A DNA stretch of 64,000 bases from Streptomyces varsoviensis. Its GTDB lineage: Bacteria; Actinomycetota; Actinomycetes; Streptomycetales; Streptomycetaceae. Shown here one piece after another: positions 10,768 to 23,590 of the stretch. The notes under the pieces are model-generated. The model had not been told where the DNA came from and did no database searches. It worked only from the letters and a program-made list of their open reading frames with translations. A program made the translations under genes and the position numbers. The DNA is taken from NCBI RefSeq assembly GCF_000718635.1, contig NZ_JOBF01000022.1, forward strand, positions 124,001 through 188,000, read 5' to 3'. Numbering within the stretch: position 1 is the stretch's first letter; each line of letters opens with the position of its first letter.

Positions 10768-12153
10768 GTGCGTGAATACCTGCTGACGCTGTGCGTCACC
10801 GCCGCGGTCACCTATCTGCTGACGGGACCGGTGCGGAAGTTCGCGATGATGGCCGGCGCCGTGCCGGAGATCCGCGCGCGTGACGTGCACCGCGAACCGA
10901 CGCCGCGGCTCGGCGGGATCGCGATGTTCGGCGGGCTGTGCGCCGGGCTGCTGGTCGCGGCCCACTTGCAGAACCTCAAGGGCGTCTTCGAGCTGTCGAA
11001 CGAGCCGCGGGCGCTGCTGTCGGGGGCGGGGCTGATCTGGCTGCTGGGCGTGCTGGACGACAAGTTCGGCGTGGACGCGCTGGTCAAGCTCGGCGGGCAG
11101 ATGATCGCCGCGGGCGTGATGGTGCTGCAGGGCCTGACCATCCTGTGGATTCCGGTGCCCGGCGTCGGCACGGTCGCGCTGACCCCGATGCAGGGCACGC
11201 TGCTGACGGTCGCCCTGGTCGTGCTCACCATCAACGCCGTCAACTTCGTCGATGGGCTGGACGGGTTGGCCGCCGGGATGGTGTGCATCGCCTCGGCCGC
11301 GTTCTTCATGTACGCGTACCGGATCTGGTTCGGCTACGGCATCGAGGCGGCGGCCCCGGCCACCCTGTTCGCCGCGATCCTGATGGGCATGTGCCTGGGC
11401 TTCCTGCCGCACAACATGCACCCGGCGCGGATCTTCATGGGCGACTCCGGGTCGATGCTGATCGGGCTGGTGCTGGCGGCGGGCGCGATCTCCATCACCG
11501 GCCAGGTGGACCCGGACGCGATGCGGCTGTTCGCGGGCTCGGAGCGGGCCGCGGTGCACGGCACGGTGCCGGTCTACATCCCGCTGCTGCTGCCGCTGAC
11601 CGTCGTGATGGTGCCGGTCGCCGACCTGATCCTGGCCATCGTGCGGCGCACCTGGAACGGCCAGTCGCCGTTCGCGGCCGACCGCGGCCACCTGCACCAC
11701 CGGCTGCTGGAGATCGGCCACTCGCACAGCCGCGCCGTGCTGATCATGTACTTCTGGTCCGGGCTGATCGCCTTCGGCGCGGTCGCCTACTCGGTGAACT
11801 CCGCCAGCATGTGGATCGTGCTGTTGATCGTGCTGCTCAGCGCCGTCGGGCTGGTCCTCCTGCTGCTGCCGCGCTTCACGCCGCGCGCGCCGCTGTGGGC
11901 GCAGCGCCTGGTGCCGCCGCGCTACCGCCGCCGGGCCTTCCTGGAGCTGACGGCGCGCAAGCGGGCCGCCAAGGCCGCGGCGGCCGCCGGGGGCCCGGGG
12001 GCCGGGGCTCAGGCCCGTACGGCCGCCGAGGGCGCCTCTGGGGCGGAAGCGGAAGCGGAACGGGACCCGGTGCCGTCCGGGGTGAACGGCGCGACGGCCG
12101 TCGGCGACCGGTCCCGGTTCACTCATACCAGGAAGATCAGCAGCCACCGCTGA
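10768..12153 (+). CDS. polyprenyl-phosphate sugar-1-phosphate transferase (TagO/WecA/Rfe family)
   Basis: A 461-residue integral membrane enzyme with about 10-11 helices. It transfers a sugar-1-phosphate (usually GlcNAc-1-P) from the UDP-sugar to undecaprenyl phosphate, starting teichoic-type wall polymer synthesis. Family motifs are present: LLGVLDDKFG, NAVNFVDGLDGLAAG, RIFMGDSGSM and the histidine-rich HLHHRLLEIGHSHSRA loop. A C-terminal Ala/Glu-rich cytoplasmic tail (about 405-461) is extra. GTG 10768 was chosen at the start of homology; its ribosome site is weak. The LCP ligase at 4.2 kb may act downstream in the same pathway. It lies just upstream of the atp operon, as is common in actinobacteria. 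Confidence 0.92.
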   Translation: MREYLLTLCVTAAVTYLLTGPVRKFAMMAGAVPEIRARDVHREPTPRLGGIAMFGGLCAGLLVAAHLQNLKGVFELSNEPRALLSGAGLIWLLGVLDDKFGVDALVKLGGQMIAAGVMVLQGLTILWIPVPGVGTVALTPMQGTLLTVALVVLTINAVNFVDGLDGLAAGMVCIASAAFFMYAYRIWFGYGIEAAAPATLFAAILMGMCLGFLPHNMHPARIFMGDSGSMLIGLVLAAGAISITGQVDPDAMRLFAGSERAAVHGTVPVYIPLLLPLTVVMVPVADLILAIVRRTWNGQSPFAADRGHLHHRLLEIGHSHSRAVLIMYFWSGLIAFGAVAYSVNSASMWIVLLIVLLSAVGLVLLLLPRFTPRAPLWAQRLVPPRYRRRAFLELTARKRAAKAAAAAGGPGAGAQARTAAEGASGAEAEAERDPVPSGVNGATAVGDRSRFTHTRKISSHR

Positions 12154-12222
12154 TTTGGTGCAGTCCGCCGTATACCAGACAATGGCCGTCCTGTCCGGTG
12201 AACATGCCGGGATTAACTCTCC

Positions 12223-12242
12223 CGTGTGATGGGCAGCACACG
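12223..12242. repeat. inverted repeat upstream of the atp promoter
   Basis: CGTGTG (12223-12228) and CACACG (12237-12242) form a 6-bp inverted repeat with an 8-base spacer. It could be part of a terminator for the preceding transferase gene or a regulator site. Nothing decides between these. Confidence 0.35.
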
Positions 12243-12249
12243 ATGTAGG

Positions 12250-12287
12250 TAAAGACCTCATCAAATAGTTTGTGATACCGTTCACTA
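12250..12287 (+). promoter_or_regulatory. atp operon promoter region with Rex operator
   Basis: TTGTGATACCGTTCACTA at 12270-12287 matches the Rex operator consensus TTGTGAA-N4-TTCACAA with two substitutions. It overlaps an extended -10 element (TG at 12271-12272 and GATACC at 12274-12279); a poor -35 (TAAAGA, 12250-12255) lies upstream. Rex is the NADH/NAD+-sensing repressor known to control the atp operon in Streptomyces coelicolor. The operator assignment is strong and the exact start point is inferred. Confidence 0.75.
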
Positions 12288-12411
12288 AACCCGGTGCTAG
12301 AGCCGAAGGACCGTAGTGCGTGCGGTCTTTGGTCGCGAGGTCCTCTCACCTCCGGGGATACGCTCGTCCACGACGAATCGTTGCTTCCGACTCCCGCCGG
12401 AGAAACCCTTC

Positions 12412-12849
12412 ATGCAGTCCAACGACGCCCGAACACTCCTGCTCTGCGCTGTGCCGGCCGCCATCACCGGCGGCGTCGCCGCGGTGGTCAGCGCCGCCCT
12501 GGCCGGCGGCAAGGGCGCGATCGGGTCAGTCGTCGGCACGCTGCTGTCGGTCTGCATCATGGCGATGGGGTACTACGTCCTTCAGCGGACCGCGCGACAA
12601 CTCCCGCACCTCTTCCAGGCCATGGGCCTGATGCTGTACGCGACGCAGTTCCTGTTGGTCGGGATCTTCCTCGCGGTGTTCAAACACACGACGCTGTTCA
12701 ACACCAAGGCGTTCGGGCTGACCCTGCTTGTTGTGACTTTGGTGTGGATTGCCGCGCAGACGCGCGCCCACCTGAAGGCCAAGATTCTCTACGTGGAACC
12801 GGAACCCGCCGACGCGAAGAAGTCCGCGCCCGCCGGGTCTCCGTCATGA
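12412..12849 (+). CDS. atpI: ATP synthase protein I
   Basis: A small 145-residue membrane protein at the head of the F-ATPase operon. Four hydrophobic stretches are visible (about 9-31, 34-55, 67-88 and 94-115), followed by a charged tail ending ADAKKSAPAGSPS. AtpI proteins assist c-ring assembly and are not part of the finished enzyme. The start is ATG 12412 with CCGGAG upstream; an in-frame extension to 12316 would run through the promoter-proximal leader and is rejected. Sequence conservation in this family is low, so the call leans on topology and position before atpB. Confidence 0.85.
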   Translation: MQSNDARTLLLCAVPAAITGGVAAVVSAALAGGKGAIGSVVGTLLSVCIMAMGYYVLQRTARQLPHLFQAMGLMLYATQFLLVGIFLAVFKHTTLFNTKAFGLTLLVVTLVWIAAQTRAHLKAKILYVEPEPADAKKSAPAGSPS

Positions 12850-12864
12850 CCGGTAGGGCCGCGA

Positions 12865-12893
12865 TAAACACCGCCACGCTCACCTGCTATGGT
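12865..12893 (+). promoter_or_regulatory. candidate internal promoter upstream of atpB
   Basis: TAAACA (12865-12870), a 17-base spacer and TATGGT (12888-12893) resemble a HrdB promoter. They lie in the 264-bp gap between atpI and atpB. The match is moderate, so transcription from here is only a suggestion. Confidence 0.35.
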
Positions 12894-13113
12894 CCGGTGC
12901 CATCTGAGGCACAGCACGCGCAGGCCGCCGAACCCCCGAGTTTCCAGGGACGGAATCGGCAGTCCATGCGGCTGATGCCTGCTGAGCCATTCGGCTCCGC
13001 GCCGACCAGCCGCCCCCAATTCCGTAAGACCAGTCCAGTGCCGCTCCGTGGCTGTGCGCCGCGCCGACACAACGAGGTTGCCGTACCTATGCGCCACGCT
13101 GAAGGAGCTCGCG

Positions 13114-13923
13114 GTGAGTGCTGACCAGATGCTCGCCTTCGAGACCGATTGCCACCTCTTCGACGGGTGTGGCTTTCCCGCTCCGGGCCTCCACTCGTTC
13201 ATGTTCGAACCGCTCTTCACCGTCGGCGGCTATGACGTCAACAAGCCAATGCTGCTGGCGTTGTTGAGCACGGTCGTCATCATCGGGTTCTTCTGGGCGG
13301 CTTTCGGCCGGGCCAAGGTGGTTCCGGGCAAGCTCCAGATGATCGGCGAGTCCGGCTACGACTTCGTGCGCAAGAGCATCGTCTACGAGTCCCTCGGCAA
13401 GAAGGTGGGCGACAAGTACGTCCCCTTCATGGTCTCGCTGTTCTTCTTCGTCTGGATCATGAACCTGTGGTCGATCATTCCGGTCGCCCAGTTCCCCGTG
13501 ACGTCGATCATCGCCTTCCCGGCGGGGCTCGCCCTGATCGTCTACGTCCTCTGGATGTACCTGACGTTCAAGAAGCACGGCTTCGTCGGCGGTCTGAAGA
13601 ACATCACCGGCTACGACAAGTCGCTGGGCCCGATCCTCCCCATGATCGTGTTCCTGGAGTTCTTCTCGAACGTGCTGGTCCGGCCGTTCACCCACGCGGT
13701 CCGACTCTTCGCGAACATGTTTGCCGGACACCTGCTGATCCTCATGTTCACCATCGCGAGCTGGTACATGCTGAACGGCATCGGCATCGCGTACTCCGGC
13801 GTCTCGTTCGTGATGACCATCCTGATGACCGCCTTCGAGCTGTTCATCCAGGCCGTCCAGGCGTACATCTTCGTCCTCCTGGCCTGCACCTACGTGCAGG
13901 GCGCGCTCGCCGAGCACCACTGA
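13114..13923 (+). CDS. atpB: F0F1 ATP synthase subunit a
   Basis: A 269-residue F0 stator subunit that forms the two proton half-channels next to the c-ring. It has five to six hydrophobic helices. The essential arginine is Arg197 in the family motif HAVRLFANMFAGH. GTG 13114, seven bases after AAGGAG, is preferred over the in-frame extension upstream to 13048, which has no ribosome site. The 264-bp gap after atpI is longer than elsewhere in the operon. Confidence 0.96.
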   Translation: MSADQMLAFETDCHLFDGCGFPAPGLHSFMFEPLFTVGGYDVNKPMLLALLSTVVIIGFFWAAFGRAKVVPGKLQMIGESGYDFVRKSIVYESLGKKVGDKYVPFMVSLFFFVWIMNLWSIIPVAQFPVTSIIAFPAGLALIVYVLWMYLTFKKHGFVGGLKNITGYDKSLGPILPMIVFLEFFSNVLVRPFTHAVRLFANMFAGHLLILMFTIASWYMLNGIGIAYSGVSFVMTILMTAFELFIQAVQAYIFVLLACTYVQGALAEHH

Positions 13924-13980
13924 GCCCCCTGCCCGTCCAGACCAATTGACGTCCGGTGGCCAACCCCCACCGGCCCATGA

Positions 13981-14241
<261 letters not shown>

Positions 14242-14282
14242 TCCAGGCGTACCGACAGCAGTTCTTGACGAAAGGCATTGAT

Positions 14283-14837
14283 GTGAACGCCCTGGTACAG
14301 ATGGCGGCCGAGGAGGCGGAAAACCCCCTCATCCCGCCGATCCCAGAGCTCGTCATCGGCCTTATCGCCTTTTTCATCGTCTTCGGCTTCCTCGCCAAGA
14401 AGCTCCTCCCGAACATCAACAAGGTTCTGGACGAGCGCCGTGAGGCCATCGAGGGCGGCATGGAGAAGGCCGAGGCCGCCGAGGCCGAGGCTCAGCAGGT
14501 CCTTGAGGACTACCGGGCCCAGCTCGCCGACGCCCGCCACGAGGCCGCGCGGATGCGCCAGGAGGCGCAGGAACAGGGCGTCGCACTCATCGCCGAGATG
14601 AGGGCCGAGGGCCAGCGGCAGCGCGAGGAGATCATCGCTGCCGGCCACGCCCAGATCGCCGCCGACCGCAAGGCCGCGGCGGCCTCGCTCCGCCAGGACG
14701 TGGGCAAGCTCGCCACCGACCTGGCGAGCAAGCTCGTCGGCGAGTCCCTTGAGGACAGCGCCCGGCAGAGCCGCACCATCGACCGCTTCCTCGACGGACT
14801 TGAGGAGACCGCAGCGACGGCCGAGGCCAAGCGATGA
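14283..14837 (+). CDS. atpF: F0F1 ATP synthase subunit b
   Basis: A 184-residue peripheral-stalk subunit with one N-terminal transmembrane helix (about 20-38, VIGLIAFFIVFGFLA) and a long Ala/Glu/Arg-rich coiled coil. GTG 14283 with AAAGG upstream is preferred. A TTG at 14265 in frame would add six residues (LTKGID) and cannot be excluded. The stop overlaps the atpH start, so b and delta are translationally coupled, but they are not fused as in mycobacteria. Confidence 0.94.
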   Translation: MNALVQMAAEEAENPLIPPIPELVIGLIAFFIVFGFLAKKLLPNINKVLDERREAIEGGMEKAEAAEAEAQQVLEDYRAQLADARHEAARMRQEAQEQGVALIAEMRAEGQRQREEIIAAGHAQIAADRKAAAASLRQDVGKLATDLASKLVGESLEDSARQSRTIDRFLDGLEETAATAEAKR

Positions 14838-15667
14838 CGGCTGCGACGGAGATGCACGGCGCGAGCCGTGAGGCACTGGGCACCGCGCGTGAGCGCCTCG
14901 ACGCGCTGGCGGACAACACGTCCGTCGACGCGGCGAAGCTCGCCGAGGACCTGGCCGCCGTCACCGCGCTGCTCGACCGCGAGGTGTCGCTGCGCCGGGT
15001 CCTGACCGACCCGGCGCAGAGCGGCGAGTCCAAGGCCGAGCTGGCGGGCCGGCTGCTCGGCGGCCAGGTGAGCGGCGAGGCCGCCGACCTGGTCTCCGGC
15101 ATGGTCCGCTCCCGCTGGTCGCGCTCGCGCGACCTGGTCGACTCGATCGAGGAGCTGGCGTCCTCCGCCGACCTCATCGCGGCGCAGCGGGCCGGCGCCC
15201 TCGACGCCGTCGAGGACGAGATCTTCCGGTTCGGCCGGATCGTCTCCTCCTCGACCGAGCTGCGGGCCGCGCTGACCGACCGGGTGGCCACCACCACGGC
15301 CAAGGCGGAGCTGCTGCGCAGCCTGCTCGGCGGCCGGGCGCACCAGGTCACCGAGCGGCTGGTCGTCCGCCTTGTCGCCCAGCCGCGAGGCCGTAGCCTG
15401 GAGGGAGGGCTCACCGCCCTCTCCAAGCTGGCCGCGGAACGGCGCGACCGCATGGTCGCCGAGGTTCGCTCCGCGGTGCCGCTGAGCGACGGGCAGAAGC
15501 AGCGCCTGGGCGCCGCGCTGGCCAGGCTGTACGGGCGGCAGGTGCACCTCAACCTCGATGTGGACCCCGAGGTCCTCGGCGGGGTGTCGGTGCGCGTGGG
15601 CGACGAGATCGTCAACGGGACCATCGCGGACCGCCTCGAAGAGGCGACCCGGCGGATGGCCGGCTGA
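14834..15667 (+). CDS. atpH: F0F1 ATP synthase subunit delta
   Basis: A 277-residue peripheral-stalk subunit joining F1 to subunit b. The C-terminal region [26 protein letters not shown] is the conserved delta signature. The protein is about 100 residues longer than the enterobacterial delta, which is usual for streptomycetes. ATG 14834 overlaps the atpF stop by four bases (ATGA). An alternative ATG at 14852 would shorten it by six residues. Confidence 0.95.
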   Translation: MTAATEMHGASREALGTARERLDALADNTSVDAAKLAEDLAAVTALLDREVSLRRVLTDPAQSGESKAELAGRLLGGQVSGEAADLVSGMVRSRWSRSRDLVDSIEELASSADLIAAQRAGALDAVEDEIFRFGRIVSSSTELRAALTDRVATTTAKAELLRSLLGGRAHQVTERLVVRLVAQPRGRSLEGGLTALSKLAAERRDRMVAEVRSAVPLSDGQKQRLGAALARLYGRQVHLNLDVDPEVLGGVSVRVGDEIVNGTIADRLEEATRRMAG

Positions 15668-15815
15668 CCGGCCACCACCAACTCAAGAGCAAGACCGCGG
15701 CCCGAGTTGGGCCGTAGCGGAAAAACCAGGGGGCCGTGACAGGAGCGGCGCACGCCGCTCGGCCCCCCGGCCCCGCAAGAAACTTCGGGCCCAACAAGGA
15801 GAGCAGGGAACCCAG

Positions 15816-17408
<1,593 letters not shown>

Positions 17409-17431
17409 CGACGACGGAAGGGACCTGATCC

Positions 17432-19824
<2,393 letters not shown>

Positions 19825-19943
19825 CCCCGTGCCGACCGGCCGGGGGCAGGCGCCTGCCGCCCCCGGCCGCCTCGGCCACTAGTATTCGTAGTATTCGACC
19901 CCACATCTGCCATAACCGGCAGGTGGAGACCCGAGGAGCCACG

Positions 19944-20321
19944 TTGGCTGCTGAGCTGCACGTCGAGCTGGTCGCGGCGGACCGGAGCGTCTGGTCCGGC
20001 GAGGCCACCCTGGTCATCGCGCGCACCGCATCGGGTGACATCGGCGTCATGCCCGGCCACCAGCCGCTGCTCGGTGTGCTGGAGTCCGGCCCGGTGACCA
20101 TCCGTACGAGCGACGGCGGCACCGTCGTCGCCGCGGTGCACGGAGGGTTCGTCTCGTTCGCGGACGACAAGCTCTCGCTGCTGGCCGAGATCGTCGAGCT
20201 GTCGGACGAGATCGATGTCCAGCGCGCCGAGCGGGCGCTGGAGCGCGCCAAGGCGGAGACGGACGCGGCCGCCGAGCGGCGCGCGGACGTCCGGCTGCGC
20301 GCGGTCGCGGGCGTCCACTGA
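19944..20321 (+). CDS. atpC: F0F1 ATP synthase subunit epsilon
   Basis: A 125-residue rotor subunit that also regulates ATP hydrolysis. The N-terminal beta barrel contains IGVMPGHQPLLGVL, and the C-terminal part is a helical hairpin (EIDVQRAERALERAKAE). The start is a rare TTG 19944 with CGAGGAG about 5 bases upstream; the in-frame extension upstream to 19770 would overlap atpD and is rejected. It is the last gene of the operon and is followed by strong stem-loops. Confidence 0.95.
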   Translation: MAAELHVELVAADRSVWSGEATLVIARTASGDIGVMPGHQPLLGVLESGPVTIRTSDGGTVVAAVHGGFVSFADDKLSLLAEIVELSDEIDVQRAERALERAKAETDAAAERRADVRLRAVAGVH

Positions 20322-20368
20322 ACCCACGGCCCATAAGAACGTACTGTGGGTTCCGGGACGTGTCCCGG
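20320..20368 (+). terminator. atp operon terminator
   Basis: GAACCCAC (20320-20327) pairs with GTGGGTTC (20346-20353) immediately after the atpC stop. A second tight hairpin, CCGGGAC/GTCCCGG with a two-base loop, follows at 20353-20368. There is no T-run. Confidence 0.6.
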
Positions 20369-20382
20369 AGACCCGCACAATC

Positions 20383-20430
20383 CTCAGCCGCGGACGGCAC
20401 TGGATCACTCCAGGGCAGTCCGCGGCTGAG
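20383..20430. repeat. nested perfect inverted repeat between atpC and DUF2550
   Basis: CTCAGCCGCGGAC (20383-20395) and GTCCGCGGCTGAG (20418-20430) are perfect 13-bp arms. Inside the 22-base loop a second hairpin, CTGGA/TCCAG with a four-base loop, sits at 20400-20413. The structure would be very stable in RNA or as a DNA cruciform. Confidence 0.8.
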
Positions 20431-20477
20431 GCGATGCAGGTGCGGTTGGACTAGATGACGCGAGGAGGTCGGTGAAG

Positions 20478-20927
20478 ATGGCCCTCGCTCTGCTCGTGAG
20501 CGGCAGCGTCGTCCTGCTGGTCCTGGTGGGACTCTTCGTCTTCGGGCTGCGCAGACGGCTCATCCAGCGCTCCGGGGGGACGTTCGACTGCTCCCTGCGC
20601 TGGAATGTGACCGAGGCGGACCCGGAGCCCAGCGGCAAGGGCTGGGTGTACGGGGTGGCCCGCTACAACGGTGACCGGATCGAGTGGTTCCGCGTCTTCT
20701 CGTACGCGCCCCGGCCGCGCCGCGTCCTGGAGCGCGCCTCGATCGAGGTCCTGGACCGCCGCACCCCGCGCGGCGAGGAGGAGCTGGCGCTGCTCTCCGA
20801 CGCCGTCGTCCTGGTCTGTGTGCACCGCGGTACGCGGCTGGAGCTGGCGATGAGCGAGGACGCCCTGACGGGCTTCCTGGCCTGGCTGGAGGCGGCGCCG
20901 CCGGGCCAGCGGGTCAACGTGGCCTGA
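20478..20927 (+). CDS. DUF2550 domain membrane protein
   Basis: A 149-residue protein with one N-terminal transmembrane helix (about 2-24, ALLVSGSVVLLVLVGLFVFGL) and a compact cytoplasmic domain containing SGGTFDCSLR and GWVYGVARYNGDRIEWFR. This family regularly follows the actinobacterial atp operon; its function is unknown. ATG 20478 lies nine bases after GAGGAGG. GTG 20472 is only three to four bases from that box and so less likely. The stem-loops upstream separate it from atpC. Confidence 0.88.
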   Translation: MALALLVSGSVVLLVLVGLFVFGLRRRLIQRSGGTFDCSLRWNVTEADPEPSGKGWVYGVARYNGDRIEWFRVFSYAPRPRRVLERASIEVLDRRTPRGEEELALLSDAVVLVCVHRGTRLELAMSEDALTGFLAWLEAAPPGQRVNVA

Positions 20928-20978
20928 ACCGGGGCGGCGGCCCGCCCGCACCCGCGGGGCCGGGACCCATACCCGCGG

Positions 20979-21080
20979 GACGCCCGTACGCGCGGGACGC
21001 CCGTACGCGCGGGACGCCCGTACGCGCGGGACGCCCGTACGCGCGGGACGCCCGTACGCGCGAGACGCCCGTACGCGCGA
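20979..21080. repeat. 17-bp tandem repeat, six units
   Basis: Six consecutive units of GACGCCCGTACGCGCGG occupy 102 bp exactly. The last two units have one G-to-A change near the end. It lies between the convergent DUF2550 and chitinase genes. Confidence 0.9.
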
Positions 21081-21082
21081 GA

Positions 21083-21113
21083 CCGGGGGCAGCGGGCGAC
21101 TCGCTGCCCCCGG
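21083..21113. terminator. bidirectional terminator between DUF2550 gene and chitinase
   Basis: CCGGGGGCAGCG (21083-21094) and CGCTGCCCCCGG (21102-21113) form a perfect 12-bp stem with a 7-base loop. The gene pair is convergent, so it can serve both strands. Confidence 0.75.
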
Positions 21114-21132
21114 CCGTCTCATGGCGGCCCGG

Positions 21133-23457
21133 TTACTTCAGGCCGTTGTCCACCGCGGTCATCAGGGCGCCGCTGTCACCGGTCATCTCCCAGATCATCG
21201 CGCCGCCGAGCTTCTTCGTCTTGAGCCAGGCGGTCTTCTTGTTGATGGACCAGACGTCGTCGAAGGTCCACCACTGGCCGTTGTTGCCGGTGTAGCCGTA
21301 GGTCGCCACCGACTGCTCGTCGTGGTAGATCTTCAGGTTCGGTACGGACGCGATCAGGTTGTCGTAGCCGCGGGTGCCCGCTTCCTCCGGGAACTGGCCG
21401 GGGGCCGCGCCGTTCGCGGTCTGCCACACGCCGTTCGCGCCGCCGTCCGCGACCTGCTGCCAGCCGCGCCCGTAGAAGGCGAGCCCGAGGGCCACCTGGC
21501 TGGGCTTGACGCCCGCGTCGAGGTAGGCGTTCACGGTCTTCTCGACGCTGAACTTGGTGTCGTACGGGTCCTTGGCGTCCTGGTAGAGGTTGCCCTGGTG
21601 GCCGGTGCGCTTGGGCTCCCAACTGTTGTCGCTGCCCGAGCCGTGGAAGTCGTACCCCTGGACGTTGGCGAAGTCCATGTAGTCGAAGACGCTGGGGGTG
21701 CCGTCCTTGGTGGTGATGTCCCAGCCGGCGTCGATCTTGGCGGGGTCGGCCGGGGTGAAGGCGGTCAGCAGGTACTTCTTGCCGGTCTCCGCGGACAGGG
21801 CGTTGAGCTGCTTGCGGAACTCGGCGAAGAGCAGCGTGTTGTTGGCCTTGTCGTCCTTGGAGATGTGGTTGCCGGCGTGCCCCTCGGCGCCCGGCCACTC
21901 CCAGTCGATGTCGAAGCCGTCGAAGATCCCGGCCGCCGCGCCCTTGCCGCCGCGGCCGTTGGTGACCGGCAGGTCGCCCTTGATGTACATGTCGATGCAG
22001 GACTTCACGAACTTCTGCCGGGAGGCGTCGGTCTTGGCGACGTCCGAGAAGTACTTGCTGTACGTCCAGCCGCCGATCGAGATGAGGGCCTTGAGCTTCG
22101 GGTACTTGGCCTGGACCTTCTTGAGCTGGTTGAAGTTGCCGGCCAGCGGCTGGTCCCAGGTGTCGCCGACGCCGTCGACCGACTCGCCCGCGCCGAAGCC
22201 CTTCTCGTAGTCGGCCCAGGAGTCGCCCGCGCCGTCGCCCTGGTTGGGGTCCTGCGGGTTGGGGGTGGTGGCCTTGGTGACGCCGTTGAGGCAGGTGAGG
22301 TTGTTCGGGTCGATGTTGGAGAAGGAGTAGTTGAGGTGGGTGAGCTTGGCCGCGGCGCCCGTCGAGACCAGGTTCTTCATGGTGTAGGCGCGGCCGTAGA
22401 TGCCCCACTGCACGAAGTAGCCGGCCTTGATGCGCTCGGTGGACGGCTCCTCGCCGCCGGTGGTCCGCACGGTCAGCGGCGGGGAGGCGGGGCCGACCTG
22501 GTCGGCGGTGTCGCGGGCGACGACCGTGTACGTGTAGTCGGTGCCCGGGGTCAGCCCGGTGTCGGTGTAGGCGAGCTTGCCGACGGTCGCGACCTTCACG
22601 GTGCCGCGGAAGACGTCGTAGTTCTTGATGCCCTTGTCGTCCGTGGCCGCCGGCCACTTGAGGGCGATCGTGGTGTCGGTGGTCGCGGTCGCCCGGGGGG
22701 CGCCGGGCGCGGAGGGCGGGTTGTCGGTGCCGCCGCCGGTGCTCGTACGGAAGGTGGCCGACGGCGAGTCCGGGCCGGTCTGGCCGGCCGTGTCGCGGGC
22801 GACGATCTTGTACGTGTACTCGGTGTCGGCGCTCAGCCCGGTGTCCGTGAAGGAGGTGTCGCCGACGGTGCCGACCACGGTGTCGCCGCGGTAGACGTCG
22901 TAGTTCTTGACGCCCTTGTCGTCCGTGGCGGCGGCCCAGGTCAGCGAGATGGTGCTGGCTGTGACGCCGGTCGTGGTGGGCTGGCCGGGGGCGGTCGGCG
23001 GGGTGTCGGTGGGGGAGGAGCCGTCGCACGGGCCGCCGTCGAGCTTGCAGCCGCTCGGCTCGCCGTTGCCCGACGCGACGAAGCCGAAGGAGACGCTGGC
23101 GCCGGGCTCGATGGTGCCGTTGTACTCGCGGTTCTTCGCGGTGTAGTGCGTGCCGGAACTGGTGATCAGGGCGTCCCAGTACGCGCCGACGGTGGTGCCG
23201 GAGGGGAAGTCCCACTCGACGGTCCAACCGTTGATGCTGGAGGTGCCGGTGTTCTTGACGGTCCACTCGCCCTGAAAGCCGGTGCCCCAGTCGGAGGTCT
23301 TCACGAAGGCCGCCGTGGCGTCGGTGGCCGCTTGCGCGGGCGTCGCGGTCAGGCCGACGAGTGCGGCGATGGGGAGGAGCAGCGAGGCGAGGGCCGCGCC
23401 GACTCGGGTGACGGTACGTCTGGAGCGATTGGTGCGTCCTAAGGTTCCTGTGCTCAA
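21133..23457 (-). CDS. secreted GH18 chitinase with CBM2 and two fibronectin III domains
   Basis: A 774-residue exported enzyme that hydrolyses chitin. Order: a signal peptide with twin basic N-region and cleavage near PAQAATD (about residue 44), a CBM2 carbohydrate-binding domain (about 45-140) with flanking cysteines near its end, FnIII 1 (about 153-240), FnIII 2 (about 248-333), then the GH18 barrel (about 342-774). The catalytic motif DGFDIDWEW carries the acid Glu520. The two FnIII modules are close paralogues of each other. ATG 23457 is preceded by an AGGAG box. A direct-repeat operator typical of Streptomyces chitinase genes overlaps the promoter at 23546-23587. Confidence 0.95.
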   Translation of the reverse strand: MSTGTLGRTNRSRRTVTRVGAALASLLLPIAALVGLTATPAQAATDATAAFVKTSDWGTGFQGEWTVKNTGTSSINGWTVEWDFPSGTTVGAYWDALITSSGTHYTAKNREYNGTIEPGASVSFGFVASGNGEPSGCKLDGGPCDGSSPTDTPPTAPGQPTTTGVTASTISLTWAAATDDKGVKNYDVYRGDTVVGTVGDTSFTDTGLSADTEYTYKIVARDTAGQTGPDSPSATFRTSTGGGTDNPPSAPGAPRATATTDTTIALKWPAATDDKGIKNYDVFRGTVKVATVGKLAYTDTGLTPGTDYTYTVVARDTADQVGPASPPLTVRTTGGEEPSTERIKAGYFVQWGIYGRAYTMKNLVSTGAAAKLTHLNYSFSNIDPNNLTCLNGVTKATTPNPQDPNQGDGAGDSWADYEKGFGAGESVDGVGDTWDQPLAGNFNQLKKVQAKYPKLKALISIGGWTYSKYFSDVAKTDASRQKFVKSCIDMYIKGDLPVTNGRGGKGAAAGIFDGFDIDWEWPGAEGHAGNHISKDDKANNTLLFAEFRKQLNALSAETGKKYLLTAFTPADPAKIDAGWDITTKDGTPSVFDYMDFANVQGYDFHGSGSDNSWEPKRTGHQGNLYQDAKDPYDTKFSVEKTVNAYLDAGVKPSQVALGLAFYGRGWQQVADGGANGVWQTANGAAPGQFPEEAGTRGYDNLIASVPNLKIYHDEQSVATYGYTGNNGQWWTFDDVWSINKKTAWLKTKKLGGAMIWEMTGDSGALMTAVDNGLK

Positions 23458-23545
23458 GGAGTGCTCCTCGAAGAGGTCCGATGGGGAACCTGTGCCGCCA
23501 GGTGAGCGTGGGCTCGGTGAATACGCTCACCACAGTTGTGAGGGG

Positions 23546-23587
23546 AGAGTAAGAAGGTCTGGACCAGCGGTCAAGAGGTCTGTACCA
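23546..23587 (-). promoter_or_regulatory. chitinase promoter with 12-bp direct-repeat operator
   Basis: On the minus strand TTGACC (23569-23574), 17 bases and TACTCT (23546-23551) form a promoter. Two direct repeats, TGGTACAGACCT (23576-23587) and TGGTCCAGACCT (23555-23566), flank and overlap it. This is the known arrangement in Streptomyces chitinase promoters, mediating chitin induction and glucose repression, and it also resembles DasR targets. Confidence 0.85.
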
Positions 23588-23590
23588 ACG

